From Paraescarpia echinospica (lineage: Eukaryota > Annelida > Polychaeta > Sabellida > Siboglinidae): a stretch of DNA of 64,000 nt. The notes beneath the pieces are model-generated. The model was given only the letters and a program-made list of their open reading frames with translations. It did no database searches and was not told where the DNA came from. Positions 24,429 to 35,275 of this stretch are shown one piece after another. Every line of letters starts with the position of its first letter. Within the stretch, counting starts at the first letter, position 1. The stretch lies in assembly GCA_020002185.1 (NCBI GenBank), contig CM034534.1, forward strand, positions 32,718,049 to 32,782,048. The letters are read 5' to 3'. The translations under genes were made by a program, and so were the position numbers.

Positions 24429-24602
24429 TGTTACGATATTGGACTACATGGTTATAAGCCTGTACAATAGAGTAGCGCGACTATCTCTAATCTAATTAAT
24501 GTCATGCGTAGTGCGCCAGTTCCGGCTACACCACCACGGCACTGTGTTGTAATAAACTGTTTGAGTTCGTACAAAGCTGGTTTGCGTACACTAATTCAAT
24601 CA
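24429..24602 (+). repeat. 3' LTR (174 bp)
   Basis: Begins TGTTACGATATTGG and ends TTCAATCA. It contains AATAAA (polyadenylation signal) at about 24,551. It is shorter than the 5' LTR by about 200 bp and differs from it at several percent of aligned bases. Confidence 0.92.
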
Positions 24603-25600
24603 CTGGTGTCTTCATTCGCTTTCGTTTTGATGGTCTGGTATATTTCTGCGTACTCTATATGTTGTTTACGGTCGCCGTTATCCACCATGCATCAGTGCTC
24701 GTGTCGGTAACAATATTCTCGTCTGTTGATTGCTTTGGCTACACTTGTCGCACTTAGTTGGATAATTTCAGTGATGTTTTCGCTCTTGATGTCGATGTCG
24801 TCTAGTTCTTGTAGTGTCTCGAATCGATTTCGCAGTTCGAGTTGGAATGCAATCTTTTTTGTTCCTATTTGTGTGGTATCTACACTTGGTGGTCTCTTGA
24901 CGTCCAGTTTGATGTTGCTCATTACCATTATATGGTCACTTCCGATGTTGACTTGGTTGATGACAGTTACGTCAGTGACCATGTCTGGTGTGTTTGTCAG
25001 GATGTAGTCAATTTAATGTTTTAATATCGTTCTTCGTTTCTCCATTTGGGCTTTTCCATGTCCATCTCCTCCATGCTTTCTTTTGAAACATGGTATTCAT
25101 GATTTGGTACTTTCTTGGTGTTACCCATTCTACAAAGGAGTCGCCTCTTTCGTTTCTCACACCTAGACCAAATTTGCCTATTGCCGTTTCCGAAATGATT
25201 GTTCGTTTGCCTACTTGCGCATTAAAGTCTCCGAGTATGATGTTGTTGGTACATATACTTGTACTATCTTCAGTCTGTAGCGCTTTTTTATGCCTAGAAC
25301 AAATTCCGCTACTCTGGGGCTGATGCTGTTAACCCACACTATATTGTCTTTCCATTTCTTGTTTATGAGAAAGCCTACTCCTACTTGACATAGTAGGCTG
25401 ACTTTCTCCGATCCCATCACATACAAACCTGGTTTCCCTATGTTCTTCTTCCAGTTCGTGTATCTGTTCACCTTCTAGTGGTGTTCTTACGTTATGTGTT
25501 GATGTCTTCAGTCTACGTACCTTCTCTCGGCGGCTCTTCTTAACCCAGATATTATTAGCACCCCCTGCACGTAGCCCTAGTTGACCCGAATCGCCCCTTG
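24603..25600 (-). pseudogene. RTE-type LINE, endonuclease piece
   Basis: On the minus strand, in several frames, are the apurinic-type endonuclease blocks: NNIILGDFNAQVGK (about 25,240), IGKFGLGVRNERGD (about 25,170), VTDVTVINQVNIGSDH (about 24,940), followed by the linker to RT. Order and spelling are those of RTE/BovB elements. Stops and frameshifts abound. It continues into 19,884 across the gypsy insertion. Confidence 0.88.
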
Positions 25601-25798
25601 GTCATATTCTTTCGATGCTGCTGGGGACTGGGGGCTTTGGCTTGTACTTTGCATGCTGGTGATGTTGGCCTACCCTTCCACGCTGGCCGGTGCGGGTTGG
25701 AAGAGATGTACTAGAAAAGTTAATTTTGTCTGAATCAAAACACACACGAAGGGGTGGCTTGCAAAGGCATTAATACATGACAACTTACAGGTGCATAC

Positions 25799-26010
25799 AC
25801 GTACAGGGCTACATCCGGGAAGAGACTTCCGTCAAAATGTTCTCTTTCACACGTACAGGGCTACATCCGGGAAGAGACTTCTGTCAAAATGTTCTCTTTC
25901 ACACGTACAGGGCTACATCCGGGAAGAGACTTCTGTCAAAATATTCTCTTTCACACGTACAGGGCTACATCCGGGAAGAGACTTCTGTCAACATTTTCTC
26001 TTTCACTGCT
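25799..26010. repeat. 52-bp tandem repeat, 4 copies
   Basis: Four units, each starting with ACGTACAGGGCTACATCC, spaced exactly 52 bp apart with one or two substitutions. 52 is not a multiple of three, so open frames crossing it are accidental. Confidence 0.95.
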
Positions 26011-27059
26011 GGCAAACTATTATAATACATTTAAGTGGTTTGTGATTTCCAATCGCGAACGAGGCACAACACCATAAAATAAAGACAACATAATAGAAAG
26101 AATGGCCGGAGACGTAGGTGGATGGTGTCGACCAGCTTTTCTCCGCTGTCTCGGCTGAACTGATGACATGGGAAGGCGGGGAGGGTGTTGATTAATTTTT
26201 TCACCGCCGCACCGCTTACTGGAGGGTGCAGAACCGTATGTCTGTGTGCACCCCCGGTCTAGTGGACACGTGGAACCAACTGGACGACTTCATTTTTGTC
26301 ATCATCGACGGTCCCTCGTAGTCGAGTGGAGGACCGAGGACGACGTCGGCCGAGCTTCCCTGGGTGATTCAGGAGCCCGATTCTTGATCTGTATTTCTTT
26401 ATGCAGTGAGGGGCGTTTATAAGTAGTTTTGGTTCATGGATATCTTCTCTGTCGCTTCTCCGCCTTGTTTAGTAACAGTTAGGCGGTCTGACTCGAAATA
26501 TTTAGGCCGTTGCTGGTGGATTCATCGGGGTCAAAGTGGGCGGCCGGCAGCCAGGTGCTCCCTGTTGTAGGTCTACGTATGTTGATGTGACCTTCTACAG
26601 ATACTTTTCATCGTTACTTGATATACATTATTTCCGTCTGACCGCCACGTGTTCTTGAACAATGGCATTTATAAGCCATAGCTAGGGAAATAGTAGTCTA
26701 CAACCTATTTATCTTAGTAGGTGGGAGTTACGCATACTTATAAAGCGACCCGTCCACGAGAATTGGTTTTGCGTAATCATTATCCCGATGCTGTTTTTTA
26801 AAAGCTCTAGTGACGGCGTTGGCGTTGGTGCGCGGTATTCCAACAGGATGCGCTGCGTCTTCACGAGGCAACATTGGTGGCATTTCTTTAGGAACTTTAG
26901 GTAACAGCAATCAATGACACATTGCTCATGCATGTCCATATAGCCAGTTGTAACGCAGACGGCTTTGTAGACCATTCAACTTGTTGCCTCTTTCCTGACG
27001 TTGCGGTCGTTGATGACTCAGTGTCGCAGTTTCACAAAGGACGTGATATGGCACGGCAG
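26011..27059. other. Unassigned stretch between repeats
   Basis: GC content is higher than in the surroundings and there are short open frames, but no domain is recognised. It could be 3' sequence of the decayed LINE that follows, but no diagnostic block was seen. Confidence 0.4.
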
Positions 27060-27900
27060 ATTCGGTACTGAATGTTGTCTGCGGTGGTTGCCTTTTGGAA
27101 CAGGTGGCCCCAAAAATATGGCAAGTGTTCAGTAAATTGGGATTTCTCCAGATAGTTCAATTTTTGGAAGTCCAGTTTGGGTTCCTGCAGTAGGTTAACG
27201 AATGACCTTGACCCAATGTTGATGGAATGTCAACCTTTGGTAGCCCACAGGGGTACAAGCAAGTAAGAAGCTTTTCCACAGAGTGAGCAAAGATAGTACA
27301 TTCGTCAGCATATTGGAAGTCTGACAGCAGTCATCACCATTTTCATCTTGCCCTTGAGACGACACAACCAGGTTAAATTACCTCCAATCAAGCCGGTGTT
27401 CTAGTTCAAAGCTACGAGGGGACAATCACACACGAGGAAAGTTATGGCGCATATATGCAGGGTCGGTGCAATAACGCACCCATCCTTAATCCCTGTTCGA
27501 ATGCCGAAAGACTATATGTTCCAGTCCCATTGTGGAACACAGTTGCAGTCATCTAGTCTCAGACTAGTCGTATATGATGGTGATGCATTTTCACGATATC
27601 AAACCTGGACATGATTTCCAGAGGCTTTCAGGATTGGTTGCATAAAAAGTCTTGATCAAGTCAATGAAGGACACAAGAAGTTCTTGGTTCTGATGTCTTA
27701 TATGGATTCTTCATTTTTTACCCGGTTTGCCATGGTTTTCTCCCCCGTTCACTCTAACTTTTGTTTCGACACATCTTCGTGTTCTTCGCTAGTCCTCTAT
27801 AATAGCATGTCTTACTACCTGGATGTTGCGAGGACCATAAGGATATTTTTGCTAACCTTGACGTTGCTCGAGTTTACTGCTCAGAGGCTACTGACCATCT
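27060..27900 (-). pseudogene. Very decayed LINE reverse transcriptase
   Basis: On the minus strand around 27,640-27,690 is ELLVSFIDLIKTFYATNPESL, equivalent to the F-I-D-L-x-K-A-F-D-T-V-N-R block of LINE RTs. At about 27,300 comes QYADECTIFAHSVEKL, equivalent to the Y-A-D-D catalytic block with the second Asp replaced by Glu. Between them DMTATV and similar pieces fit the expected spacing. Multiple stops and shifts; clade not assigned. The giant palindrome starts just upstream of its 5' side. Confidence 0.6.
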
Positions 27901-28149
27901 TATCACAGCCTAGTAATATCAACTACGTCAATGTTTGTTTGCAGAAAAAAAACTTCTTTCCACTTCTGCCTTGCCATGTCGTTAGCCTGAATCAACGATC
28001 ACGGAAGACAGGGAAACTGCGTTGGGTCGATCGAGCATCAGATACGTTACCACACCGCCGTTTTCATTTACCTGGGTTGACCAACAATGGCCGTGGGCAT
28101 ATGTGTGAAATAATCGGCTGCGCGAAGATTTAACTTTGTTTGCTACTAC

Positions 28150-28777
28150 TTAAAGGGAATAAAAACATATATTGCCCGAATTCATGTTATATTACATCCT
28201 GCTATATATTTCCATGTCCACCAAGCCAACAAAATCTGAAAAATTCAATGAAATAGAAATTCCACATTTTATGGTATGCATCCGGACATTTTCGAATATG
28301 CATATTTTTGGCGCGCTTTTCGGGATGCCGAGATGTGACGTCACTTATGACTCAAACTCGCATCAGGCCGACCCTTTCCATGCATTCAGAGCATGTTTAC
28401 AAGCATAGCTTTTGGGTCGAAACTAGCGTCAGAACGAGTTATTGTGCAATATTCCGACGTAATACAAACACTAGTCATCATAGAGGAACAAACATTTATC
28501 TTACGGTTCCACATGAATCGAATTTTATTCAAAACAACGAATGCGAATGGGCCTACAAGTCGACTAGGTTTCGCCGAGCTTGGGCTCGTTTTCAGAATAA
28601 TTATATCGAATGCAACCAACGGGAGATAATCTACACCAATAAACATACATAGCAAACATATATTGTATCCAGCTACATAAAGTAACGTGTATAATATAAT
28701 AATATCACTAGAATATCGATATATGACGGAGTTGTACAATTTATCATAACAACTTAAATCAGTCAGAGTTTCCGTAG
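28150..28777. repeat. Outer left arm, unique segment
   Basis: Mirrored at 42,360-43,359, where the right copy additionally carries a LINE tail. Contains overlapping open frames on both strands (28,308-28,652 plus and 28,386-28,739 minus) that survive in both arms but show no family resemblance. An inverted gene pair would not explain frames open on both strands, so coding is doubtful. Confidence 0.7.
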
Positions 28778-28858
28778 GTCCCGCTACCTCAGTGGGTAGG
28801 CGCGTTGGTTACTTGTCATTTATTTTACAATCGGGCGACGCCGGTTCAATCCTGACAG
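28778..28858 (+). other. tRNA-like sequence (pol III A and B boxes), left arm
   Basis: An A-box-like TACCTCAGTGGGTAGG (28,785) lies about 43 bases before a B-box-like GGTTCAATCC (28,843), flanked by GTCCCGC and CTGACAG. D- and T-arm positions fit a tRNA, but acceptor pairing is poor and the T stem has a mismatch. This is a tRNA pseudogene or a tRNA-derived SINE head rather than a functional tRNA. Confidence 0.6.
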
Positions 28859-28897
28859 CAGGCAAACCTTTGATTTTCTATACACTTTTTTGTTTAT

Positions 28898-29258
28898 GTT
28901 TTCACGAAGTAATATAAACAAAATCACTTTATACTATAATGCACTGTTTGTAAATAATTTTTATTTTTGTAATAACTATTTATTCGCCACAAAAATGAAA
29001 ATATGGTTATTATATAACGATGTTTCTAAATTTTATTTATCCAAACAAATATAATGTAATGGATATATAATTTATTAATTGTAAATATACTGTACGGTAA
29101 CATATTGTAATTATATCTGTGAAAACAGATTGAGATCTGTCTGGATAAATACAATTTAGAAACATCGTTATATATAATGACCATATTTTCATTTTTGTGG
29201 CGAATAAATAATTACTACAAAAATAAAAAATATTTACAAACAGTGCATTATAGTAAGT
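28898..29258. repeat. Nested inverted repeat in left arm
   Basis: About 130-145-bp halves (28,898-29,040 and 29,141-29,258) are inverted copies around a central AT-rich spacer; both contain TATTCGCCACAAAAATGAAA in opposite orientation. The right arm carries the same structure at about 41,855-42,235. Confidence 0.85.
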
Positions 29259-29299
29259 AGTAAAGGAGGTTAAGTACCGCGCAGGGTGTCGCGCCGCGG

Positions 29300-29390
29300 A
29301 GCAAGAGCAAAGTACCCGGATGTAGGTCAAGGTCAAATACCCGGATGTAGGTCAAGGTCAAGTACCCGGATGTAGGTCAGGTCACGTGGC
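29300..29390. promoter_or_regulatory. Three copies of a nuclear-receptor-like half-site, left arm
   Basis: A 25-bp unit containing CCGGATGTAGGTCAAGGTCA is repeated about three times. TCAAGGTCA is the extended half-site bound by ERR and NR5A-type nuclear receptors in animals. Mirrored at 41,555-41,630. Confidence 0.45.
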
Positions 29391-30360
29391 GCCCCCTACC
29401 GGATTTTTTCGGAACTAGAATGGCACGCACCTAGCGGATTTTTTCGGAACTAAAATATTCCCGCCAGAAATATAACCGCGCCCCCTGTCGGATAGTTGGT
29501 GAACTAATTATTTCCCGCCAGGTCACGTGTCGCCCCCTACCGGAATTTTTCGGAACTAGAATGGCACGCCACCTAGCGGATTTTTTTGGAACTAAAATAT
29601 TCCCGACAAAACTATAAAAGCGCCACCTAGCGGACAGCTGGTGAACTAAATATTTCCCGCCAAAACTTAAATAGCGCCACCTAGCGGATAGTTGGTTAAC
29701 TAATCTAGAACAGCGCCCCTGACGGATAGTTGGTGAATTAAAATAGCCCCCCCCTGGCGGATAGTTGGTGAACTAAATCAAGGTCACATCACCTAACGGA
29801 TTTTTCCGGAACTAAAATATTTCCCGGCAAAACTTGAATAGCTCCCCCTGGCGGATAGTTGGTGAACTAAAATTATTTCCCGCCAAAACTATAAAAGCGC
29901 CCCCTGGCGGATAGTTGTTGAACTAATTATTTCCCGCCAAAACCAAAATAGCGCCCCCTGACGGATAGTTGGTTAACTAAAATATTCTAATTATTTCCCG
30001 CCAAAACTAGATAGCGCCACCTAGCGGAATTTTTCGCTACTAAAATATTTCCCGCCAAAACTGAAAAAGCGCCCCTGTCGGATAGCTGGTGAATTAATTA
30101 ATTCCCGCCAAAACCAAAGTAGCGCCCCTGGCGGATATTTGGTGAATTAAAATAGCTCCCCTGGTGGATAGTTGATTAACTAAAACAGTGCCCCCTATCG
30201 GAATTTGTCGGTACTAGTTATACAAGTGGTGTCATATTGTGGACAAGTTGTAAATTAAATATTCTAGTACTGCAAATATTCGTGTCTCTTGCACGCTTGC
30301 GTGCAATAGAGCCCCCTGACGGGTACATCACGAACTACAAACATCATCCCCTAGTGGAAA
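29380..30360. repeat. Degenerate array of about 20 CTCF-like units, left arm
   Basis: A loose unit of about 50-60 bp combines GCGCCCCCTGGCGGATAGTT with GTGAACTAAAATATTTCCC and CGCCAAAACT. The core GCGCC(C/A)CCT(A/G)GCGG, read on the minus strand as CCGCYAGGKGGCGC, closely matches the animal CTCF consensus. About 20 cores occur, nearly all in one orientation. Mirrored in the right arm in the opposite orientation. Confidence 0.85.
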
Positions 30361-30559
30361 AGTGAGCAAACCACATATGAGTACTGCAAATATTTGTGTC
30401 TCTTGTTTTTTCTCGTCCATAAACACCTGGTGGATATATAAGCATCAACTGAAAGCACCCCTGTTAGATAAGTGGTGAACTAAATAACTACTCAGCAGTC
30501 CGCGCTTGTGTACATTCTACTCAGCAGTCCGTGCTTTTGAATTTTCTACAATATGTGAT

Positions 30560-30700
30560 CTTTCGGCACGCCCACGTGACCTTTATGTTCTGTTCCATAA
30601 TCTTTTCGGCACGCCCACGTGATCTTTATGGTCTGTGGACTGGTTATAAAAGGCCTGCGTCTGCTTTTGTGGTCATTATAGCTTACATCTTGAAAATGGA
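30560..30700 (+). promoter_or_regulatory. TATA promoter candidate pointing to the palindrome centre, left arm
   Basis: Two copies of GGCACGCCCACGTGA (30,562 and 30,607) carrying a CACGTG E-box precede TTATAAAAGG at 30,644. Downstream within 50 bp is an ATG opening a 24-codon frame (30,697). The spacing of boxes is promoter-like. Mirrored at about 40,240-40,380, so the two would transcribe towards each other. Confidence 0.45.
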
Positions 30701-30714
30701 AAAGAATAGGGAAT

Positions 30715-30985
30715 TTTATCGCAAAGGTATCCGACCCCTTTTTGGGTTTTTATCCCATGTTAAAGCATAGGGAATTTTCACCCCATGTTAAAGTATAGGA
30801 GCTATTGTCGCAAAGGTATCCGACCACTTTTTGGGTTTTTATCCCATGTTAAAGCATAGGGAATTTTCACCCCATGTTAAAGTATAGGAGTTATTGTCGC
30901 AAAGGTATCCGACCACTTTTCGAATTTTTTTATCCCATGTTAAAGAATAGGCCATTTTTATTGCAAAGGTATGCGACCACTTTTT
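30715..30985. repeat. Short tandem repeat after the promoter candidate
   Basis: Repeated segments GCAAAGGTATCCGACCACTT and CCCATGTTAAAG alternate three to four times. Mirrored at 39,955-40,225. Confidence 0.8.
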
Positions 30986-31029
30986 GAATAAAATAAAATA
31001 TACCAAACAGCATTTGAATATGTCACACA

Positions 31030-32228
31030 CGAGATTGCTTGACCCGTAGGCCGAGGCTTCGCCAGGGGATCGAACCCTTATTTGGTTGACAATGGCATGT
31101 CGAAAATGTGGTGTTATAATAAGGCGTAATTTATATAATAAAAGGATTATAAATTCAACGGAGATGGTTTTGTCTGAAGTAATGTATACGAAATGTAGAC
31201 TACATATAGGACTATGTTATATCAGGGCCTAAAGCCTCGTTTTTTTCGAACAGAGCGGCCATCTTGAAATTATACGTTTGGTGGCTGTTACAAAACCGTA
31301 CTCGAGACGTGTCTGGGCATGTTTGTTTGTTTGTTTGTTGATGTCATCAAACTGCTACGCACAGTAATTTTGTACCCGAGGGTGACTTGGTTAATCAGAT
31401 AGCGCTTTGGTTAGCCATTGTTTTGAGCTTTCGTGCTTGAATATAATCTCATCATTTGATGTTATGGTCATTGACGTTATAGTGAGTGAAAAATCTCCCT
31501 GTTAACCGGTATAAACTGGTATCAATCAAGCCTCAAGGGTCGGTGTATTGGCCCCGTGTTAAGCCATAGGGAAGTTATACGAACTTATCTGTTAAAACAT
31601 TCAAACTACCAGCTATCTGTGTAATATTTTGGTCAAACTGTTTGTCATTTGCACTTACCAACGGTCACAGTTGAAAGTCCGCGTACAAACCGGATCCAAA
31701 CTGGTGTCAAACTGTTTTGAACTGATATATCCTATCCAAGGCTCATCCGTATTTCATCTGTGCCTAGAGATCACCAATACTGTTTCAGCATTTTATCATG
31801 CTGGTGTTCTTAACCTATACGTGTGTACGTATGTACGTATGTACGTAGGTGCATAATCGTGTTCAACATCATTATTAAATAAATAAACGCGCTATGTGCG
31901 ATGCGCAATGTCGACTCGATCACCTTGATGCCAAAGATCATAATTATATCAATACAAGACGGCGCAGTGCTCGCTATCTACATTGTTCGAGGAAAGTGAA
32001 GCGTCATGTTACAACAGTACAGGTACATAATAACCTCCCAGATAAGATGTACCAGTATCTATATAGTTTACCGTATTAAGGTTCAAGTGTACCCAGGACC
32101 ATTAGAACGTTTTTATCCTTTTTCGTACTATAGTATTTAAATTCGTGCTTCTTCGGTAAAACCTTCGAAACCAACTTCTGTCGTAAAACAAATAACCTGG
32201 TATGGGTAATCGAAAATGAACTCATAGA

Positions 32229-32230
<2 letters not shown>
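31030..32230. other. Unique part of left arm
   Basis: No gene recognised. A minus-strand B-box-like GGGTTCGATCCCC at 31,065-31,077 has no convincing A box. Also contains (GTTT)n at about 31,320 and a TACG-rich run at about 31,825. Mirrored at 38,710-39,910. Confidence 0.5.

Positions 32231-32231
<1 letters not shown>

Positions 32232-32270
<39 letters not shown>
32232..32270. repeat. (TA)n microsatellite, left arm
   Basis: About 19 TA units, mirrored at 38,671-38,708. Confidence 0.97.
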
Positions 32271-32272
<2 letters not shown>

Positions 32273-32389
32273 TACATCAAGAGACGAGACTGTGACCGTG
32301 ATGTGTGATCTATGACCGAGATGTGGCACGAGACTACGGATGCCACATCACACGATAAAGTACTCAGACCAACTAGTGGTGCGAACGAA

Positions 32390-33560
32390 ACACAACAGTT
32401 TGACCAACACACATCACGAATCGAACTATAGACACGAGTCGGACAACCGAAACACTATAGTTTGACCAACACACGGCACGAATCGGACTCAGACCAACTA
32501 GTTGTACAAACGAAACACTATGCTTTGACCAACACGGGTCACGAATTGAACTCAGATCAACTAGTTGGACAAACGAAACACTATGCTTTGACCAACACGT
32601 GTCACGAATTGAACTCAGACCAAATAGTTGGACAAACGAAACACTATTCTTTGACCAACACATGTCACAAATTGAACTCAGATCAACTAGTCACACAAAC
32701 GAAACACTATGCTTTGACCAACACGCTGAACGAATCGAACATTGAACTCAGACCAACTAGTTGTGCAAACGAAACACTGCTTTGACCAACACGTGTCACG
32801 AATTGAACTCAGACCAACTAGTTGTGCAAACGAAACAGAAACTTAACCGATTACGCTGCACAAATTGAACTCAGACCAACTAGTTGTACAAACGAAACAC
32901 TATGCTTTGACCAACACGTGTCACGAATTGGACTTAGATCAACTAGTTGGACAAACGAAACACTAAGCTTTGACCAACACGTGTCACGAAAACGAAACAC
33001 TATGCTTTGACCAACACGTGTCATGAATTGAACTTAGATCAACTAGACACATCACACGAGACTATGTCCGAGATATGTCACGAGACTTTGGATGACACGT
33101 CACACGAGAGTACCGACGAGCCAAGAGACGAGACTATGACCGAGATATGTCACGAGACTACGGATGACACATCACACGAGACTATGGCCGAGATATTTCA
33201 CGAGTCTTCGGATCACGCGAGACTACGGATGACACATCACACAAGAGTACCGACGAGACACGAGTTATACAAACGAAACACTATGCTTTGACCAACACGT
33301 GTCACGAATTGAACTCAGACCAACTACGAATTGAACTCAGACCAACTAGTTGTGCAAACGAAACAGAAACTTAACCGATTACGCTGCACAAATTGAACTC
33401 AGACCAACTAGTTGTACAAACGAAACACTATGCTTTGACCAACACGTGTCACGAATTGGACTTAGATCAACTAGTTGGACAAACGAAACACTATGCTTTG
33501 ACCAACACGTGTCACGAAAACGAAACACTATGCTTTGACCAACACGTATCACGAATTGAA
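32390..33560. repeat. 63-bp tandem array, left arm
   Basis: Units contain CTATGCTTTGACCAACACGT and AACTCAGACCAACTAGTTGT with period 63 bp and moderate divergence. The array is split at about 33,050-33,260 by copies of the 72-bp unit. Mirrored at about 37,370-38,560. The frame stays open because the period is a multiple of three, but on both strands. Confidence 0.92.
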
Positions 33561-33574
33561 CTTAGATCAACTAG

Positions 33575-34035
33575 ACACATCACACGAGACTATGACCGAG
33601 ATATGGCATGAGACTTCGGATGACACATCACACGAGAGTACCGACGAGACAAGAGACGAGACTATGACCGAGATATGTCACGAGACTACGGATGACACAC
33701 CACACGAGACTTCGGATGACACGTCACACGAGAGTACCGACGAGACAAGAGACGAGACTATGACCGAGATATGTCACGAGACTACGGATGACACACCACA
33801 CGAGACTTCGGATGACACGTCACACGAGAGTACCGACGAGACAAGAGACGAGACTATGACCGAGATACGTCACGAGACTACGGATGACACGTCACACGAG
33901 AGTACCGACGAGACAAGAGACGAGACTATGACCGAGATACGGCACGAGACTACGGATGTCACCTCACACGAGAGTACCGACGAGACAAGAGACGAGATTA
34001 TGACCAAGATATGTCACGAGACTACGGATGGTACA
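33575..34035. repeat. 72-bp tandem array, left arm
   Basis: Units carry CACGAGACTACGGATGACAC and GAGAGTACCGACGAGACAAG with period near 72 bp. A smaller cluster is at 33,050-33,260. Mirrored at about 36,905-37,370. A 169-codon open frame (33,535-34,044) is a by-product of the period and of absent stops in the unit. Confidence 0.92.
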
Positions 34036-34039
34036 TCAG

Positions 34040-34275
34040 AATAGACCGGATATCACGTGAGATTCCACCACAAAGATGGAATTCCACCACAATAGACGGG
34101 TTATCACGTGAGATTCCACCACAAAGATGGAATTCAACCACAATAGAAGGTTATCACGTGAGATTCCACCACAAAGATGGAATTCCACCACAATAGACGG
34201 GTTATCACGTGAGATTCCACCAAAAAGATGGAATTCCACCACAATAGACGGGTTATCGCGTGAGATTCCACCACA
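34040..34275. repeat. 51-bp tandem array, left arm, cut by the gap
   Basis: Units GATTCCACCACAAAGATGGA + ATTCCACCACAATAGACGGG + TTATCACGTGA. The last base before the gap pairs with 36,670 in the right arm. Confidence 0.9.
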
Positions 34276-35275
34276 NNNNNNNNNNNNNNNNNNNNNNNNN
34301 NNNNNNNNNNNNNNNNNNNNNNNNNNNNNNNNNNNNNNNNNNNNNNNNNNNNNNNNNNNNNNNNNNNNNNNNNNNNNNNNNNNNNNNNNNNNNNNNNNNN
34401 NNNNNNNNNNNNNNNNNNNNNNNNNNNNNNNNNNNNNNNNNNNNNNNNNNNNNNNNNNNNNNNNNNNNNNNNNNNNNNNNNNNNNNNNNNNNNNNNNNNN
34501 NNNNNNNNNNNNNNNNNNNNNNNNNNNNNNNNNNNNNNNNNNNNNNNNNNNNNNNNNNNNNNNNNNNNNNNNNNNNNNNNNNNNNNNNNNNNNNNNNNNN
34601 NNNNNNNNNNNNNNNNNNNNNNNNNNNNNNNNNNNNNNNNNNNNNNNNNNNNNNNNNNNNNNNNNNNNNNNNNNNNNNNNNNNNNNNNNNNNNNNNNNNN
34701 NNNNNNNNNNNNNNNNNNNNNNNNNNNNNNNNNNNNNNNNNNNNNNNNNNNNNNNNNNNNNNNNNNNNNNNNNNNNNNNNNNNNNNNNNNNNNNNNNNNN
34801 NNNNNNNNNNNNNNNNNNNNNNNNNNNNNNNNNNNNNNNNNNNNNNNNNNNNNNNNNNNNNNNNNNNNNNNNNNNNNNNNNNNNNNNNNNNNNNNNNNNN
34901 NNNNNNNNNNNNNNNNNNNNNNNNNNNNNNNNNNNNNNNNNNNNNNNNNNNNNNNNNNNNNNNNNNNNNNNNNNNNNNNNNNNNNNNNNNNNNNNNNNNN
35001 NNNNNNNNNNNNNNNNNNNNNNNNNNNNNNNNNNNNNNNNNNNNNNNNNNNNNNNNNNNNNNNNNNNNNNNNNNNNNNNNNNNNNNNNNNNNNNNNNNNN
35101 NNNNNNNNNNNNNNNNNNNNNNNNNNNNNNNNNNNNNNNNNNNNNNNNNNNNNNNNNNNNNNNNNNNNNNNNNNNNNNNNNNNNNNNNNNNNNNNNNNNN
35201 NNNNNNNNNNNNNNNNNNNNNNNNNNNNNNNNNNNNNNNNNNNNNNNNNNNNNNNNNNNNNNNNNNNNNNNNNNN
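34276..35275. other. Assembly gap, exactly 1000 N
   Basis: A round-number placeholder. The flanking bases (34,275 and 35,276) are mirror partners of 36,670 and 35,633, so the hidden DNA is expected to mirror 35,634-36,669 (1036 bp). Any open frame spanning it is meaningless. Confidence 0.98.

Larger units (their letters stand above)
19880..24607 (+). mobile_element. Ty3/gypsy LTR retrotransposon, complete ends, inactive
   Basis: Two LTRs start TGTTACGATATT and end TTCAATCA. The whole is flanked by CTGGT at 19,880-19,884 and 24,603-24,607, a 5-bp target duplication as expected for Ty3/gypsy. Removing the element and one CTGGT restores continuous RTE LINE sequence on the minus strand, which proves the insertion. 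A primer binding site (TGGTGTCAGAAAG) starts right after the 5' LTR at 20,256, and a purine-rich tract AAAAAGGGAGA precedes the 3' LTR. Coding order is gag, protease, RT, RNase H, integrase. Frameshifts, stops and small deletions leave it dead. Confidence 0.95.

Noticed and set aside
27684..28133. 149-codon plus-strand frame
   Set aside because: It lies opposite the decayed minus-strand LINE RT and has no resemblance of its own.
31060..31085. tRNA B box on the minus strand (GGGTTCGATCCCC)
   Set aside because: No A box at suitable distance and no stem pairing, so not called as a tRNA.
33535..34044. 169-codon acidic repeat protein in the palindrome arm
   Set aside because: Open frames occur on both strands of the arrays, there is no promoter or splice context, and composition follows the DNA repeat. 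Kept only as a low-interest observation.
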